Source: CAVQJU01 sp963712905 (GTDB lineage Bacteria; Acidobacteriota; Vicinamibacteria; Vicinamibacterales; CAVVIG01). From it: 64,000 bases of DNA. Below the pieces are notes generated by a model. That model was not told the origin of the DNA. It did no database searches and saw nothing but the letters and a program-made list of their open reading frames with translations. Both the position numbers and the translations under genes were made by a program. Of the stretch, positions 54,577-63,246 are shown in pieces. The stretch is taken from positions 496,001 through 560,000 of the forward strand of contig CAVQJU010000008.1 in assembly GCA_963712905.1 (NCBI GenBank), read 5' to 3'. Positions within the stretch are counted from its first letter, which is position 1. Each line of letters begins with the position of its first letter.

Positions 54577-54986
54577 GCGCCGGCCTTCTCGGCCCTGAGC
54601 AGATCGGACGCGACCCAGATGGCGTTGCGCCCGTGATCGCGCATCTCGTGGGCGACCGCCAGCAGATCCGACGAGCCGGGCGAGATCGCGAGCTTGATCA
54701 GCATCGGCAGGTTCACGCCGGTGATCACCTCGACCTGGTCGGTCTCGAGAAACGTCATGCCGAGGTTGGACGGCGTGCCGCCGAACATGTCGGTCAGGAG
54801 CAGGACGCCGCCGTCCGCGCGCACGCGTTCGATGGCCTGCGCGATCTCCTCGCGCGCGTCGTCGACATCGTCGTGCCAGCCGATCGAGACGGCGGTGAAT
54901 TGCGGCAGGTCGCCGACGATCATCTCGGCGGCGTTGACCAGCTCGATCGCGAGCTGTCCGTGTGTGACGACGACGACGCCAATCAT
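54573..54986 (-). CDS. PTS EIIA component, mannose/fructose family
   Basis: A 137-residue intact protein. MIGVVVVTHGQLAIELVNAAEMIVGDLPQFTAVSIGWHDDVDD contains the phosphorylated His9 in THGQLA. GGVLLLTDMFGGTPSNLGM and INLPMLIKLA-type segments are EIIA-Man signatures. It accepts phosphate from HPr. There is no adjacent EIIB, EIIC or EIID, so it is more likely an output or regulatory module than part of a sugar transporter. The stop overlaps the HPr start. Confidence 0.88.
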   Translation of the reverse strand: MIGVVVVTHGQLAIELVNAAEMIVGDLPQFTAVSIGWHDDVDDAREEIAQAIERVRADGGVLLLTDMFGGTPSNLGMTFLETDQVEVITGVNLPMLIKLAISPGSSDLLAVAHEMRDHGRNAIWVASDLLRAEKAGA

Positions 54987-55042
54987 GTCAGGCCGTCATT
55001 CAACCACGAAGGCGGGCCGGCGACAACGGCAGCCGAAGGTCG

Positions 55043-56005
55043 TCATGCGCGGGCCACGTCGCGATGGCGGACCCGCACCCGCACGCCTGGCGTGTCGTCC
55101 AGGCCCCGCTTCAGCCGCTCGGCGATCATGACGGAGCGGTGCCGTCCGCCGGTGCAGCCGATGGCCACCGTCAGGTAGCTCTTGCCTTCCGCGATGTAGT
55201 ACGGGACGCACGTACTGCAGGTAGGCGCTCGAGCCGATCCGATGAATTCGCGGGTGGAGGCGTCGCGCTCCATGAAGGCGACCACGGCGCGATCGCGGCC
55301 CGTGCGGCGGCGCAGCGCCGGGCACGAAGTGCGGGTTCGGGCAGGCAGCGGACGTCGAAGACGAGGTCGGCATCGACGGGCACGCCGTACTTGTACCCGA
55401 AGCTGACGATCGTCATCACGAGCTTCGCCCGGCTGCGATCGCGCGAGAGTGCCCATGAAGAACTGGCGCAGCTCGTGGACCGTCATGTCCGACGTGTCGA
55501 CGATCTCGTCGGCCAGCTCCCGGATGGGCCGCATCCGCGTGCGCTCGTCGCGAATCCCTTCGCGTCGCCGAGCGGTCCGGGGCGAGCGGATGCGGCCGCC
55601 GCGTCTCGCTGAACCGCCGCACCAGCGCGTCGTGGCTCGCCTCGAGGAAGATCAGCACCGGGTTGAGCCGCGGCATCCGGCGCAGGCGCGCGAAGCATCT
55701 TCGGAAACGACGACAGCAGGTTGCCTTCGCGCACGTCGACGACGATCGCGACCTTTTCGATGTCGCCGCCGGCCTGCAGCGACAGCTTCGCCATCGTCGG
55801 AATCAGCGTCGTCGGCAGGTTGTCGACGCAGAAGTAGCCGAGGTCCTCGAGCGCGCGAATCGCCTGCGACTTGCCGGATCCCGACAGCCCGGTCAGGATG
55901 ATGAACGGCTGCCCGCTGCCGGCCGGCCACCTTGCCCGTCCGGCCTGCCTTGCGCCCGGCCTCGCCTGCGGCCTGCTCGCTTCGCCCGCCCGCCTGCCTG
56001 GTCAC
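55043..56005 (-). CDS. rapZ: RNase adapter/nucleotide-binding protein RapZ (six or more frameshifts)
   Basis: Reconstructed from segments in alternating frames: PFIILTGLSGSGKSQAIRALEDLGYFCVDNLPTTLIPTMAKL (Walker A), IVVDVREGNLLSSFPKMLR, RMPRLNPVLIFLEASHDALVRRFSETRRPHPL, MRPIRELADEIVDTSDMTVHELRQFF, TIVSFGYKYGVPVDADLVFDVRCLPNPHFVP, RDRAVVAFMERDASTREFIGS, and EGKSYLTVAIGCTGGRHRSVMIAERLK. These are in RapZ/YvcJ order. RapZ controls amino-sugar synthesis in enterics and binds nucleotides or sugars elsewhere. The likely start is GTG 56005, overlapping the hprK stop, which gives an odd Gly/Ala/Arg-rich leader. Confidence 0.8.
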
Positions 56006-57013
56006 TCCGCGTTCTCCTCGTCCTCGTCGTCTTCGTCTGTCGCCGGTCCGGCCGAACGGGGCGCCCGCGCGCAGCGCCTCCTCGAGCCGCTCGGCCAGGG
56101 CCCGCGCCGCGTGATGGCCGCGCGACCGCAGCAGCTGATTGCGGGCGGCGACCTCGACCAGGATCGCGATGTTGCGGCCGGGCGCCACGGGCATCCGGAT
56201 GAGCGGCACCGCGAAGCCCGAGCACCTCGAAGAACTCGTCGTCGAGGCCGAGCCGCTCGTACTCGCGAGCCGGATCCCAGCGCTCGAGCTGCACGACCAG
56301 TTCGACGCGCTTCGACGACCGCGTCGAGGCGATGCCGAACAGGTCCTTGACGTTGATGACGCCGAGCGCCGCGCAGCTCCATGTGATGGCGCGTCAGCTC
56401 GGGGCACGTGCCGATGAGGATGGTTTCGGCGCGCCGCCGGATCTCCACGGTGTCGTCGGCCACCAGCCGGTGCCCGCGAACGATCAGGTCGAGCGCGCAC
56501 TCGCTCTTGCCGATGCCGCTCTCCCCGACGATGAGCACGCCGAGGCCGAGGATGTCCATGAGCACGGCGTGCATGACCGTGCGCTCGGCGAGCGAGTCTT
56601 CGAGGATGGACGTCAGCTTGGCGATCGCGGTCGGCGTCGCGACCCGCGTCTGCAGCACCGGCAGGCCGGCGCGCTCGGCCTCGACCGACCAGCTCCGGAG
56701 GCGGCGTGAAGCCGCCGGTGATCGAGCACGCAGGGAAAGTCGACCGTGAGCGCGAGCCGAGGGCGCGCGAGCCGGCGCGGCCGCGTCGAGGCTCTCGAGA
56801 TACCGGATCTCGCTCTCGCCGAAGATCAGCACGCGGCCCGGCCTGCAGGTATTCCTGGAAACCCGCGAGGGCGAGGCCGGTCTTCTGGACGTGGGGACTG
56901 GTGATCCGGCGATCGAGGCCCGCGGCCCCGGCCAGCAGTTCGAGCGAAAGGCCGAGCGCGTCGGGGCGGCTGTCGAGCAGGCCGCGAACGGTGACGCCAG
57001 GCGCTGGGGTCAA
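56002..57013 (-). CDS. hprK: HPr kinase/phosphorylase (several frameshifts)
   Basis: Reconstructed segments in order: VTVRGLLDSRPDALGLSLELLAGAAGLDRRITSPHVQKTGLALAGFQEYLQAG (N-domain), VLIFGESEIRYLESL, ERAGLPVLQTRVATPTAIAKLTSILEDSLAERTVMHAVLMDILGLGVLIVGESGIGKSECALDLIVRGHRLVADDTVEI (Walker A at GESGIGKSE), LTRHHMELRG, and FAVPLIRMPVAPGRNIAILVEVAARNQLLR. It phosphorylates or dephosphorylates HPr on Ser46. The start is TTG with GGAGAG upstream. An acidic tail EDDEDEENAE ends the protein. At least four frame changes are needed. Confidence 0.82.
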
Positions 57014-57036
57014 CTAGCTCTCCGTCAACACGACCA

Positions 57037-58479
57037 TCAGTACAGCACCTTGCGCTGATTGGACGTCGGAATCTTGAGCTCTTCGCGATACTTCGCGATG
57101 GTGCGCCGCGCCAGCACGAGCCCCTCGCGCTGCAGGATGCTGACGATCTTCGAGTCGCTCAGCGGCTTGCGCGGGTCTTCGTTCTCGATGATCTTCCGGA
57201 TGCGCTGCTTGATCGTGACCGACGAGACGCTCTCGCCGTACGAGCTGCTGATGCCGCTGTGGAAGAAGTACTTCATCTCGAACACGCCCTGCGGCGTGTG
57301 CATGTACTTGTTCGTCACGACGCGGCTGACGGTCGACTCGTGCATGCCGATGTCGTTGGCGACGTCGCGCAGCACGAGCGGGCGCAGGTGCTCGATGCCG
57401 TGGTCGAGGAAGTCGCGCTGGAAGTTGATGATGCTGTTGGCGACCTTGTGAATCGTCTTCTGGCGCTGCTCGACCGACTTGATCAGCCACAGCGCCGAGC
57501 GGAACTTGTCCTTCACGTAGCGCGCGCGTCTCGTCGTTGTTGCTCGGCGGCGCTCTTGTCGAGCAGCCGGCGGTACACCGGGCTGATGCGCATCTGCGGC
57601 AGCCCGTCTTCGTTCAGCACCGCGACGTACTGATCCTCGACCTTGATGACGTAGACGTCGGGGATGACGTACTGGGACTGCGTCGGGTTGTAGCGGCTGC
57701 CGGGCTTCGGGATCGAGGTTCCGGATGATCTCGATGTGTTCCTTGAGGTCGTCGATGCGTCAATGCCGAGCTTGCGGGCGATTTCCGGAACCTGGTGGTT
57801 CTGCAGCAGCCGCAGGTGCTCGGTGACGATCTTTTCGGTCGGCGTGCCCTCGAGGCCGAGGTGCCGCAGCTGCAGCAGCAGGCACTCCTGAAGGTCGCGG
57901 GCCGCGACGCCGATCGGGTCGAACCCCTGAACCAGGCGCAGCGCGCGCTCGACGTCGGCGACCGGCCACGAGCCCATGCTCGGCCAGTTCGTCGAACGAG
58001 GCCACGAGATACCCGTCGTCGTCCAGGTTGCCGATGATCGCCGAGCCGATCTCGCGCATGACCGGGTCGTCGGTCTGCATCGAGAGCTGCCACATCAGGT
58101 GATCGGCCAGCGACGTGGCCGTCGACAGCGTGTTCTCGATCGGCGGGAGTTCCTTGACCTCCTGCGGCGCCCGCGGCCGGTAGCCGTCGTCGAGGTAGTC
58201 GCCGAAGAAGTACTCGTAGTCCTGGTCGTCCCAGGTGTCGGTCTTGTTCGCGGCCTCGACCGCGTTCGGCTTCTCGGTTTCCTGCGCCGTCGACGCCTCG
58301 GCGGGCTGAAGGTCCTCGGTCGGGACCTCCTCGAGCATCGGGTTCTCGACCATCTCCTGGTTCAGGAGGTCGGAGAGCTCGAGCGTCGACATCGGCAGCA
58401 GCTTGATCGCCTGTTGCAGCGATGGCGTCAGGATGAGCTTCTGAACGAGTTTTGTGTGAAGCCTCTGCTGGATGCCCAT
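57037..58479 (-). CDS. rpoN: RNA polymerase sigma-54 factor RpoN (at least three frameshifts)
   Basis: The reconstructed protein is about 480 residues. Region I is MGIQQRLHTKLVQKLILTPSLQQAIKLLPMSTLELSDLLNQEMVENPMLEE. The acidic region II includes DDQDYEYFFGDYLDDGY. The core-binding part is VERALRLVQGFDPIGVAARDLQECLLLQLRHLGLEG. The helix-turn-helix is DVANDIGMHESTVSRVVTNKYMHTP, and the RpoN box is ARRTIAKYRE near the C-terminus. Frame changes lie near 57515, 57750 and 57975. It directs transcription at -24/-12 promoters with activator ATPases. It is downstream of lptB, as in many Gram-negatives. Confidence 0.9.
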
Positions 58480-58598
58480 TGAGCCGTGTGCGGTCAGCTA
58501 AAGTGCCTACTTATAACTAGTTAGTCAAGAGAGCGCCAGCCACTCCGGAACCCGGACTGATTACCGGACAGGCGCTGATGCAAATCCCACGCCTTATT

Positions 58599-59325
58599 TT
58601 AGTCCAACCGGAACTCGGTCCCCAGATAAATCCGACGAACTTCTTCATCGGCAGCCAGGCTGTCGGGGGTTCCGCTCTTGAAGATCACCCCGCCGTGGAC
58701 GATATAGGCCCGATCGGTGATGCGGAGCGTCTCGCGGACGTTGTGATCGGTGATGAGGACGCCGATGCCGCGGCTGCGCAGGTGGAAGATGATCTTCTGG
58801 ATGTCGGTCACGGCGATCGGATCGATGCCCGCAAACGGCTCGTCGAGCAGGATGAATTTCGGTGAAATCACGAGCGCTCGCGTGATCTCCGCCCGCCGGC
58901 GCTCGCCGCCGGACAGCGTGTAGAGCCGGCGAATGAGCCAGCGGCGTGAGGTTCAGTTCGGCGAGCAGCTCGCGCAGCCTGGCCCGCCGGGCCGCGCCGT
59001 CGATGTCCATGGTTTCCAGAATGGCAAGGATGTTCTGCTCGACGGTCAGCCCGCGGAAGATCGACGGCTCCTGCGGGAGGTAGCCGATGCCCTTGCGGGC
59101 GCGGATGTACATCGGGTCGTCGGTCACGTCGAGGCCGTCCAGCATGACGCGCCCGGAATCAGGGGCCGCCAGGCCGACCGTCATGTAGAACGTGGTCGTC
59201 TTGCCGGCGCCGTTGGGGCCGAGCAGTCCGACGACCTCGCCCGACGCCACCTCGAGGTTGACGCCGCGGACCACGGTCCGGCCGCCGTACGACTTGGTGA
59301 GATCCTGTGTCCGAAGAGTGGCCAT
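58599..59325 (-). CDS. lptB: LPS export ABC transporter ATPase LptB (one frameshift)
   Basis: The reconstructed protein is about 242 residues. It has Walker A VVGLLGPNGAGKTTTFYM and the Q-loop GIGYLPQEPSIFRGLTVEQNILAILE. Near 58935 the frame changes inside the signature region, LYTLSGGERRRAEITRAL. The rest is FILLDEPFAGIDPIAV (Walker B) and VLITDHNVRETLRI (H-loop). LptB is the cytoplasmic ATPase that powers LPS extraction through LptFG. The 119 bp before rpoN contain nothing obvious. Confidence 0.93.
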
Positions 59326-59344
59326 CAGCGGCGCGCGAGTGAGA

Positions 59345-61477
59345 TCACTGACACTTGTCGTTGCCGCCGACGCCGCCGCCCTTGGTCTGCGTGCGGGCGC
59401 GATCGTTGCCGTCGATCTGAATCGTATCGGTCGCCTTGTGGAAGGTCAACGTCCGGCCCTTCGTTTCGCGGCCGCACTGGTCCACGATGGCCACGGGCAG
59501 ACCGGTCACGACGTAGATTTCGTCCGCCGAGGTGTACGTCAGGTGCGTGCCGGTGGTCTTTCTGCCCTGCTCGCGCAGCGTCAGGGTGTTGCCGTCATCG
59601 TGCGCCTCGGCTCGTTCGAGCTCGCTGCCCGACTCCTTGAGATACGCCTCGAACTTCTCGGCGATCACGTCCCCCGACGGGCCATTCAGGTGAACCTCGC
59701 CGGTCCAGGTGGCGCGATGCGCCTCGTCCTCGTATTTGAATGCCTTCGCCGTGCCCATGTTTCGGACGCGCTCTTTCTTCTTGTCTTTGTCCTGCTGGTC
59801 GAGCATCGTCGTGGTGACCACGGAGCCGGAGGCGGTGATGTCGCCGGTCTTGCTGTCGATGCCGATGGTGTCGCCCTTGATGCTCGTATCGGCCTGCCAC
59901 AACTGAGCGGTCCCTTCGTAGGTCGCCCCCGACGTCGCACCGTCGTATTTGAGCGAGGCCGCGGTCACGTTCACGGGCTGGTTCTGCTTCAGCATCGAGG
60001 GAATCTTCGTTTCGGCCGGCTTGTCCGATCCCTTCTCGGACTTCTTGGGCGGCTGCAGGACGCTCTTGACGTTCCCGGTCGCGTGCATCGTCGGGCCACC
60101 GAGCACGACCTCGATGCGCGTGGCGTCCACGGCGATCTGATCCGTCGCCACGTGCGGCACGGGGATGCCGGGCTCGCTGCCTGTCATGTCCAGCGCGCTG
60201 GTGTCGACGTTGTATTGGACGCTGGCCGCGGTACCGAAGAACTTCGGGTCCGCGAACCGCACGCCACCGGAGAATGCGGCCTGGTCGAACGCGCTGAAGC
60301 CCGGCTTCAGTCCGACTTCGAGGCGCGCCGAACGCGCATCGCGATCGACCGTGGCGCTCTTCTCGAGAAAGTCGACGTTGCCGGTGAATCGCGCCTTCGT
60401 GAGACCCCGCCCCGGCTCGCCGTCGGCGTCGAGCGAGGCCGCCTTGATCGTGCGCGCCACGGACCCGCGCTCTTCCGCCGGCAGCGTGAGCTGCACGTTG
60501 TCGCGGGCCGTGAGCGCCGTCGGCGTCGTGCCATCGGGCGCCAGGGTGATCTCGACGGTGCCAGCCGTGATCTGCCGCACCGGCTTCCGTGCTTCGCCGG
60601 CAATCTGAATCGACGCGTCGCCGGTGACGAGCGCGCGCTCCAGGGCCTGGCCGTCGGCCGCGTAGTTGAGCGTGACGTCCTGGCCGTTGAGCCCCTTGAG
60701 GCCCCCGGCGCTGGCGTTGGTGCTGGCGATCATCGCGCCGCCGTGCAGCTGGAGAGACTCCACCCGCTCCTCGTTCTGGGTCAGGTGCGCCGTGCCGTTG
60801 TCGGCGTTGATGACCTGGCCGTCGCGGATGATTTGCACCACGCGCTCGAACCGCACATTCTGCTCGCGCCTGGCGAAGATCGCCGCGCCGGACCTGACTT
60901 CTGCGGCCCCGGCGCCCTTCGCGTCCGGCGCCATGTGCATGACGGCCTTGTCCAGAATGGTCAGCGTGTCGGTGTTCTTGTCGTACGTCATGCCCTGCCC
61001 GGAGCCTGACAGCCGTCCGTGGAAGAACTCCACCGGCCCCGGCGCCCGGACCAGGCCGTCCCGGCTGTCGTAGGAAGCGCGCATGGTGCGGGCCGTGAAC
61101 CCGTCTTTCTCGACCAGTTTCACGTCACCGCTCAGGTTGACGACCGACTCGTCTTTCCCGACGTCGCCTTCCTTCCCGGTCACGACGAACGACCGGCCGT
61201 CGCCGCGGTCCTCGGTCGACACCTTCACGCCAATCAGCTTCGTCGTCCCGTCCTGGTAGGTCAGCTGACGCTCGTATTCGACGCGAACGTCTTCGTGACC
61301 GCTCTTGAAACGCACCGAGGTCCCGCTGGTGCTTTCGACGACGGCCCGGGGATCGGTTCGGACGAGCGACCCGGCCGGGGCCGTTCCGCCGCGGCGCTTG
61401 AACGTGACTCCGACGGCGACACACACCGCCACGACCACGAGCGCCATCACGATCCGTGCGGCTTTCTGCCAGCGCAT
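59345..61477 (-). CDS. Fused LptC-LptA lipopolysaccharide transport protein
   Basis: A 710-residue intact protein. An N-terminal membrane anchor (ARIVMALVVVAVCVAVGV) is followed by an LptC-like domain (about 45-250). A long chain of OstA/LptA-type jellyroll repeats then continues to the end: segments such as SGDVKLVEKDGFTARTMRASYDSRDG, NGQDVTLNYAADGQALERALVTGDA, VTAASLKYDGATSGATYEGTAQLWQADTSIKGDTIGID and GRTLTFHKATDTIQIDG. LptC anchors the periplasmic bridge and LptA extends it to the outer membrane. Here one polypeptide would do both. ATG 61477 lies 5 bp from the recJ stop, and lptB follows after 19 bp. Confidence 0.87.
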   Translation of the reverse strand: MRWQKAARIVMALVVVAVCVAVGVTFKRRGGTAPAGSLVRTDPRAVVESTSGTSVRFKSGHEDVRVEYERQLTYQDGTTKLIGVKVSTEDRGDGRSFVVTGKEGDVGKDESVVNLSGDVKLVEKDGFTARTMRASYDSRDGLVRAPGPVEFFHGRLSGSGQGMTYDKNTDTLTILDKAVMHMAPDAKGAGAAEVRSGAAIFARREQNVRFERVVQIIRDGQVINADNGTAHLTQNEERVESLQLHGGAMIASTNASAGGLKGLNGQDVTLNYAADGQALERALVTGDASIQIAGEARKPVRQITAGTVEITLAPDGTTPTALTARDNVQLTLPAEERGSVARTIKAASLDADGEPGRGLTKARFTGNVDFLEKSATVDRDARSARLEVGLKPGFSAFDQAAFSGGVRFADPKFFGTAASVQYNVDTSALDMTGSEPGIPVPHVATDQIAVDATRIEVVLGGPTMHATGNVKSVLQPPKKSEKGSDKPAETKIPSMLKQNQPVNVTAASLKYDGATSGATYEGTAQLWQADTSIKGDTIGIDSKTGDITASGSVVTTTMLDQQDKDKKKERVRNMGTAKAFKYEDEAHRATWTGEVHLNGPSGDVIAEKFEAYLKESGSELERAEAHDDGNTLTLREQGRKTTGTHLTYTSADEIYVVTGLPVAIVDQCGRETKGRTLTFHKATDTIQIDGNDRARTQTKGGGVGGNDKCQ

Positions 61478-61482
61478 CGTGG

Positions 61483-63246
61483 TTACGCTGGTGAGCGCGC
61501 GGGAATCGAGGCCTGCGGATCCGGAGACACGGCCGACCTCGCGTCGGACAGCGAAAGCTCGAGGTAGGTTGCCCCGTTGAATTCGTTCTGCTCGAGCGAG
61601 AAGGCCACGTCGAGCGCGGCTTTGTGGTCGACCAGATAGTCGTGGCGCTCGGCCGCGCGCCACGCGACGGCCCTGAAAATGCGCCCGTCCTGCTTGAGCG
61701 ACATCTTGAGATGACGCTCCTTCAACTTCCGCGGGCCGTCGACGATCTCGACGCCGCGCGCCGCGAACACGGGACGGGGGTTGCCGGCACCGAACGGCGC
61801 AAGTGCCGCGAGACCGGACGCGACGTCTCCGCTGATGCCCCGGAACAGGAGGTCGCCGTCGATCCGCAGTCGGGGCATCAGGTCCTCGGGGCCCAGCGTT
61901 TCGTCGGCGACCGCGTTGACCGACGCGCGCAGATCCCTGATGCGATCGACGTCCATCGTCAGCCCGGCGGCCTGTTTGTGACCGCCGAACCGCGTCAACA
62001 GGTGCGCCGAACGCTCGAGCGCGCCGAGCATGTCGAACCGCGAGATGCTGCGGCACGAGCCGTGCGCCACGCCGCCGTCCACCGACAGCACGATGGCCGG
62101 ACGGTGGAACGCGTCGACCAGTTTCGACGCCACGATCCCGATGACGCCGCGGTGCCAGCCTTCGCCCGCGACCACGAGGACGGTCTGGGCGCCGACGTCA
62201 GGATCGGTCTGGACGATCTTCTTGGCCGCGGCGGTGATGGCGGCTTCTTCTTCCCGCCGGCGGACGTTCTCCGCGTCGAGCTGCGTGGCCAGCGCCCGGG
62301 CTTCGTCGCCCAGCGCCTCGTCGCTGGCCAGCAGGAGGCGCGTGGCGATGTCGGGCGTACTCATGCGGCCGGCGGCGTTGACGCGCGGGGCCAGCATGAA
62401 CGCGATGTGGTAGCTGTCGATGGCCTTCCCCGACAGGCCGGACACATCGAGCAGCGATCGGAGGCCGATCTTGTGCGGCCCCTTCGAGAGCAGCTCGAGG
62501 CCGATCTTGGCAATCACGCGGTTCTCGCCCACAAGGGGTACGACGTCGGCGAGCGTCCCAATGGCGGCGATCTTGACGAACCCGGGCAGCCAGCTGTCGT
62601 GGCCGGTGGCGCGACAGAGCGCCTGCACCACCTTGAGCGCGACGCCGACGCCGGCGAGCGACTTGTCGGGGTAGGTGCAGTCGCGCCGCTTGGGGTTGAT
62701 GACGGCCAGGGCCGCCGGAAGCTCGGCGTCCGGCTCGTGGTGGTCGGTGATGATGAGGTCGAGGCCGAGTTCACGCGCCCGGAGGGCCGCCTCGGCGCCC
62801 CGGATGCCGCAATCAACCGACACGACGAGCGAGACGCCTTCCGCGTGCAGCCGCTCCAGCGCCGCCGGCTGCAGGCCGTAGCCGTCGCGCATCCGTTCGG
62901 GAATAAAGTGCACCACGTCGCCGCCCAGCAGCTCGAGCAGGCGGCGGAGGATGACCGTTGACGTGATCCCATCGACGTCGTAATCGCCGTGGATGGCGAT
63001 GCGCTCTTTGCGCGCCACGGCGGCCAGAATGCGATCCACCGCGACCTTCATGTCGGCCAGCGCCATCGGGTCGTGCAGATGTTCGAGCGTGGGGTTGAGG
63101 AATCGCGCCGCACGCTCGGGATCGTCGAGCCCGCGCTGACACAGCAGACGCGCCACGATCGGCGGAATGCCGATGGCCGCGGCCAGCCGCGCCGCCGCGC
63201 CCTCGTCGCAGCCCTGCGACTCCCAGCGCGGGGAAATGGTGCTCAT
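61483..63246 (-). CDS. recJ: Single-stranded-DNA-specific exonuclease RecJ
   Basis: A 587-residue intact DHH/DHHA1 exonuclease. Motifs are IAIHGDYDVDGITSTVIL (motif I), VVSVDCGIRGAEAA, LIITDHHEPDAELP (DHH), PRVNAAGRMSTPDIA, and GEGWHRGVIGIVASKLVD with RFGGHKQAAGLTM in the DHHA1 domain. A C-terminal OB fold ends with FNGATYLELSLSDARSAV. RecJ degrades 5' ends of single-stranded DNA in RecF-type recombination and mismatch repair. ATG 63246 overlaps the accA stop (ATGA). Confidence 0.94.
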   Translation of the reverse strand: MSTISPRWESQGCDEGAAARLAAAIGIPPIVARLLCQRGLDDPERAARFLNPTLEHLHDPMALADMKVAVDRILAAVARKERIAIHGDYDVDGITSTVILRRLLELLGGDVVHFIPERMRDGYGLQPAALERLHAEGVSLVVSVDCGIRGAEAALRARELGLDLIITDHHEPDAELPAALAVINPKRRDCTYPDKSLAGVGVALKVVQALCRATGHDSWLPGFVKIAAIGTLADVVPLVGENRVIAKIGLELLSKGPHKIGLRSLLDVSGLSGKAIDSYHIAFMLAPRVNAAGRMSTPDIATRLLLASDEALGDEARALATQLDAENVRRREEEAAITAAAKKIVQTDPDVGAQTVLVVAGEGWHRGVIGIVASKLVDAFHRPAIVLSVDGGVAHGSCRSISRFDMLGALERSAHLLTRFGGHKQAAGLTMDVDRIRDLRASVNAVADETLGPEDLMPRLRIDGDLLFRGISGDVASGLAALAPFGAGNPRPVFAARGVEIVDGPRKLKERHLKMSLKQDGRIFRAVAWRAAERHDYLVDHKAALDVAFSLEQNEFNGATYLELSLSDARSAVSPDPQASIPARSPA

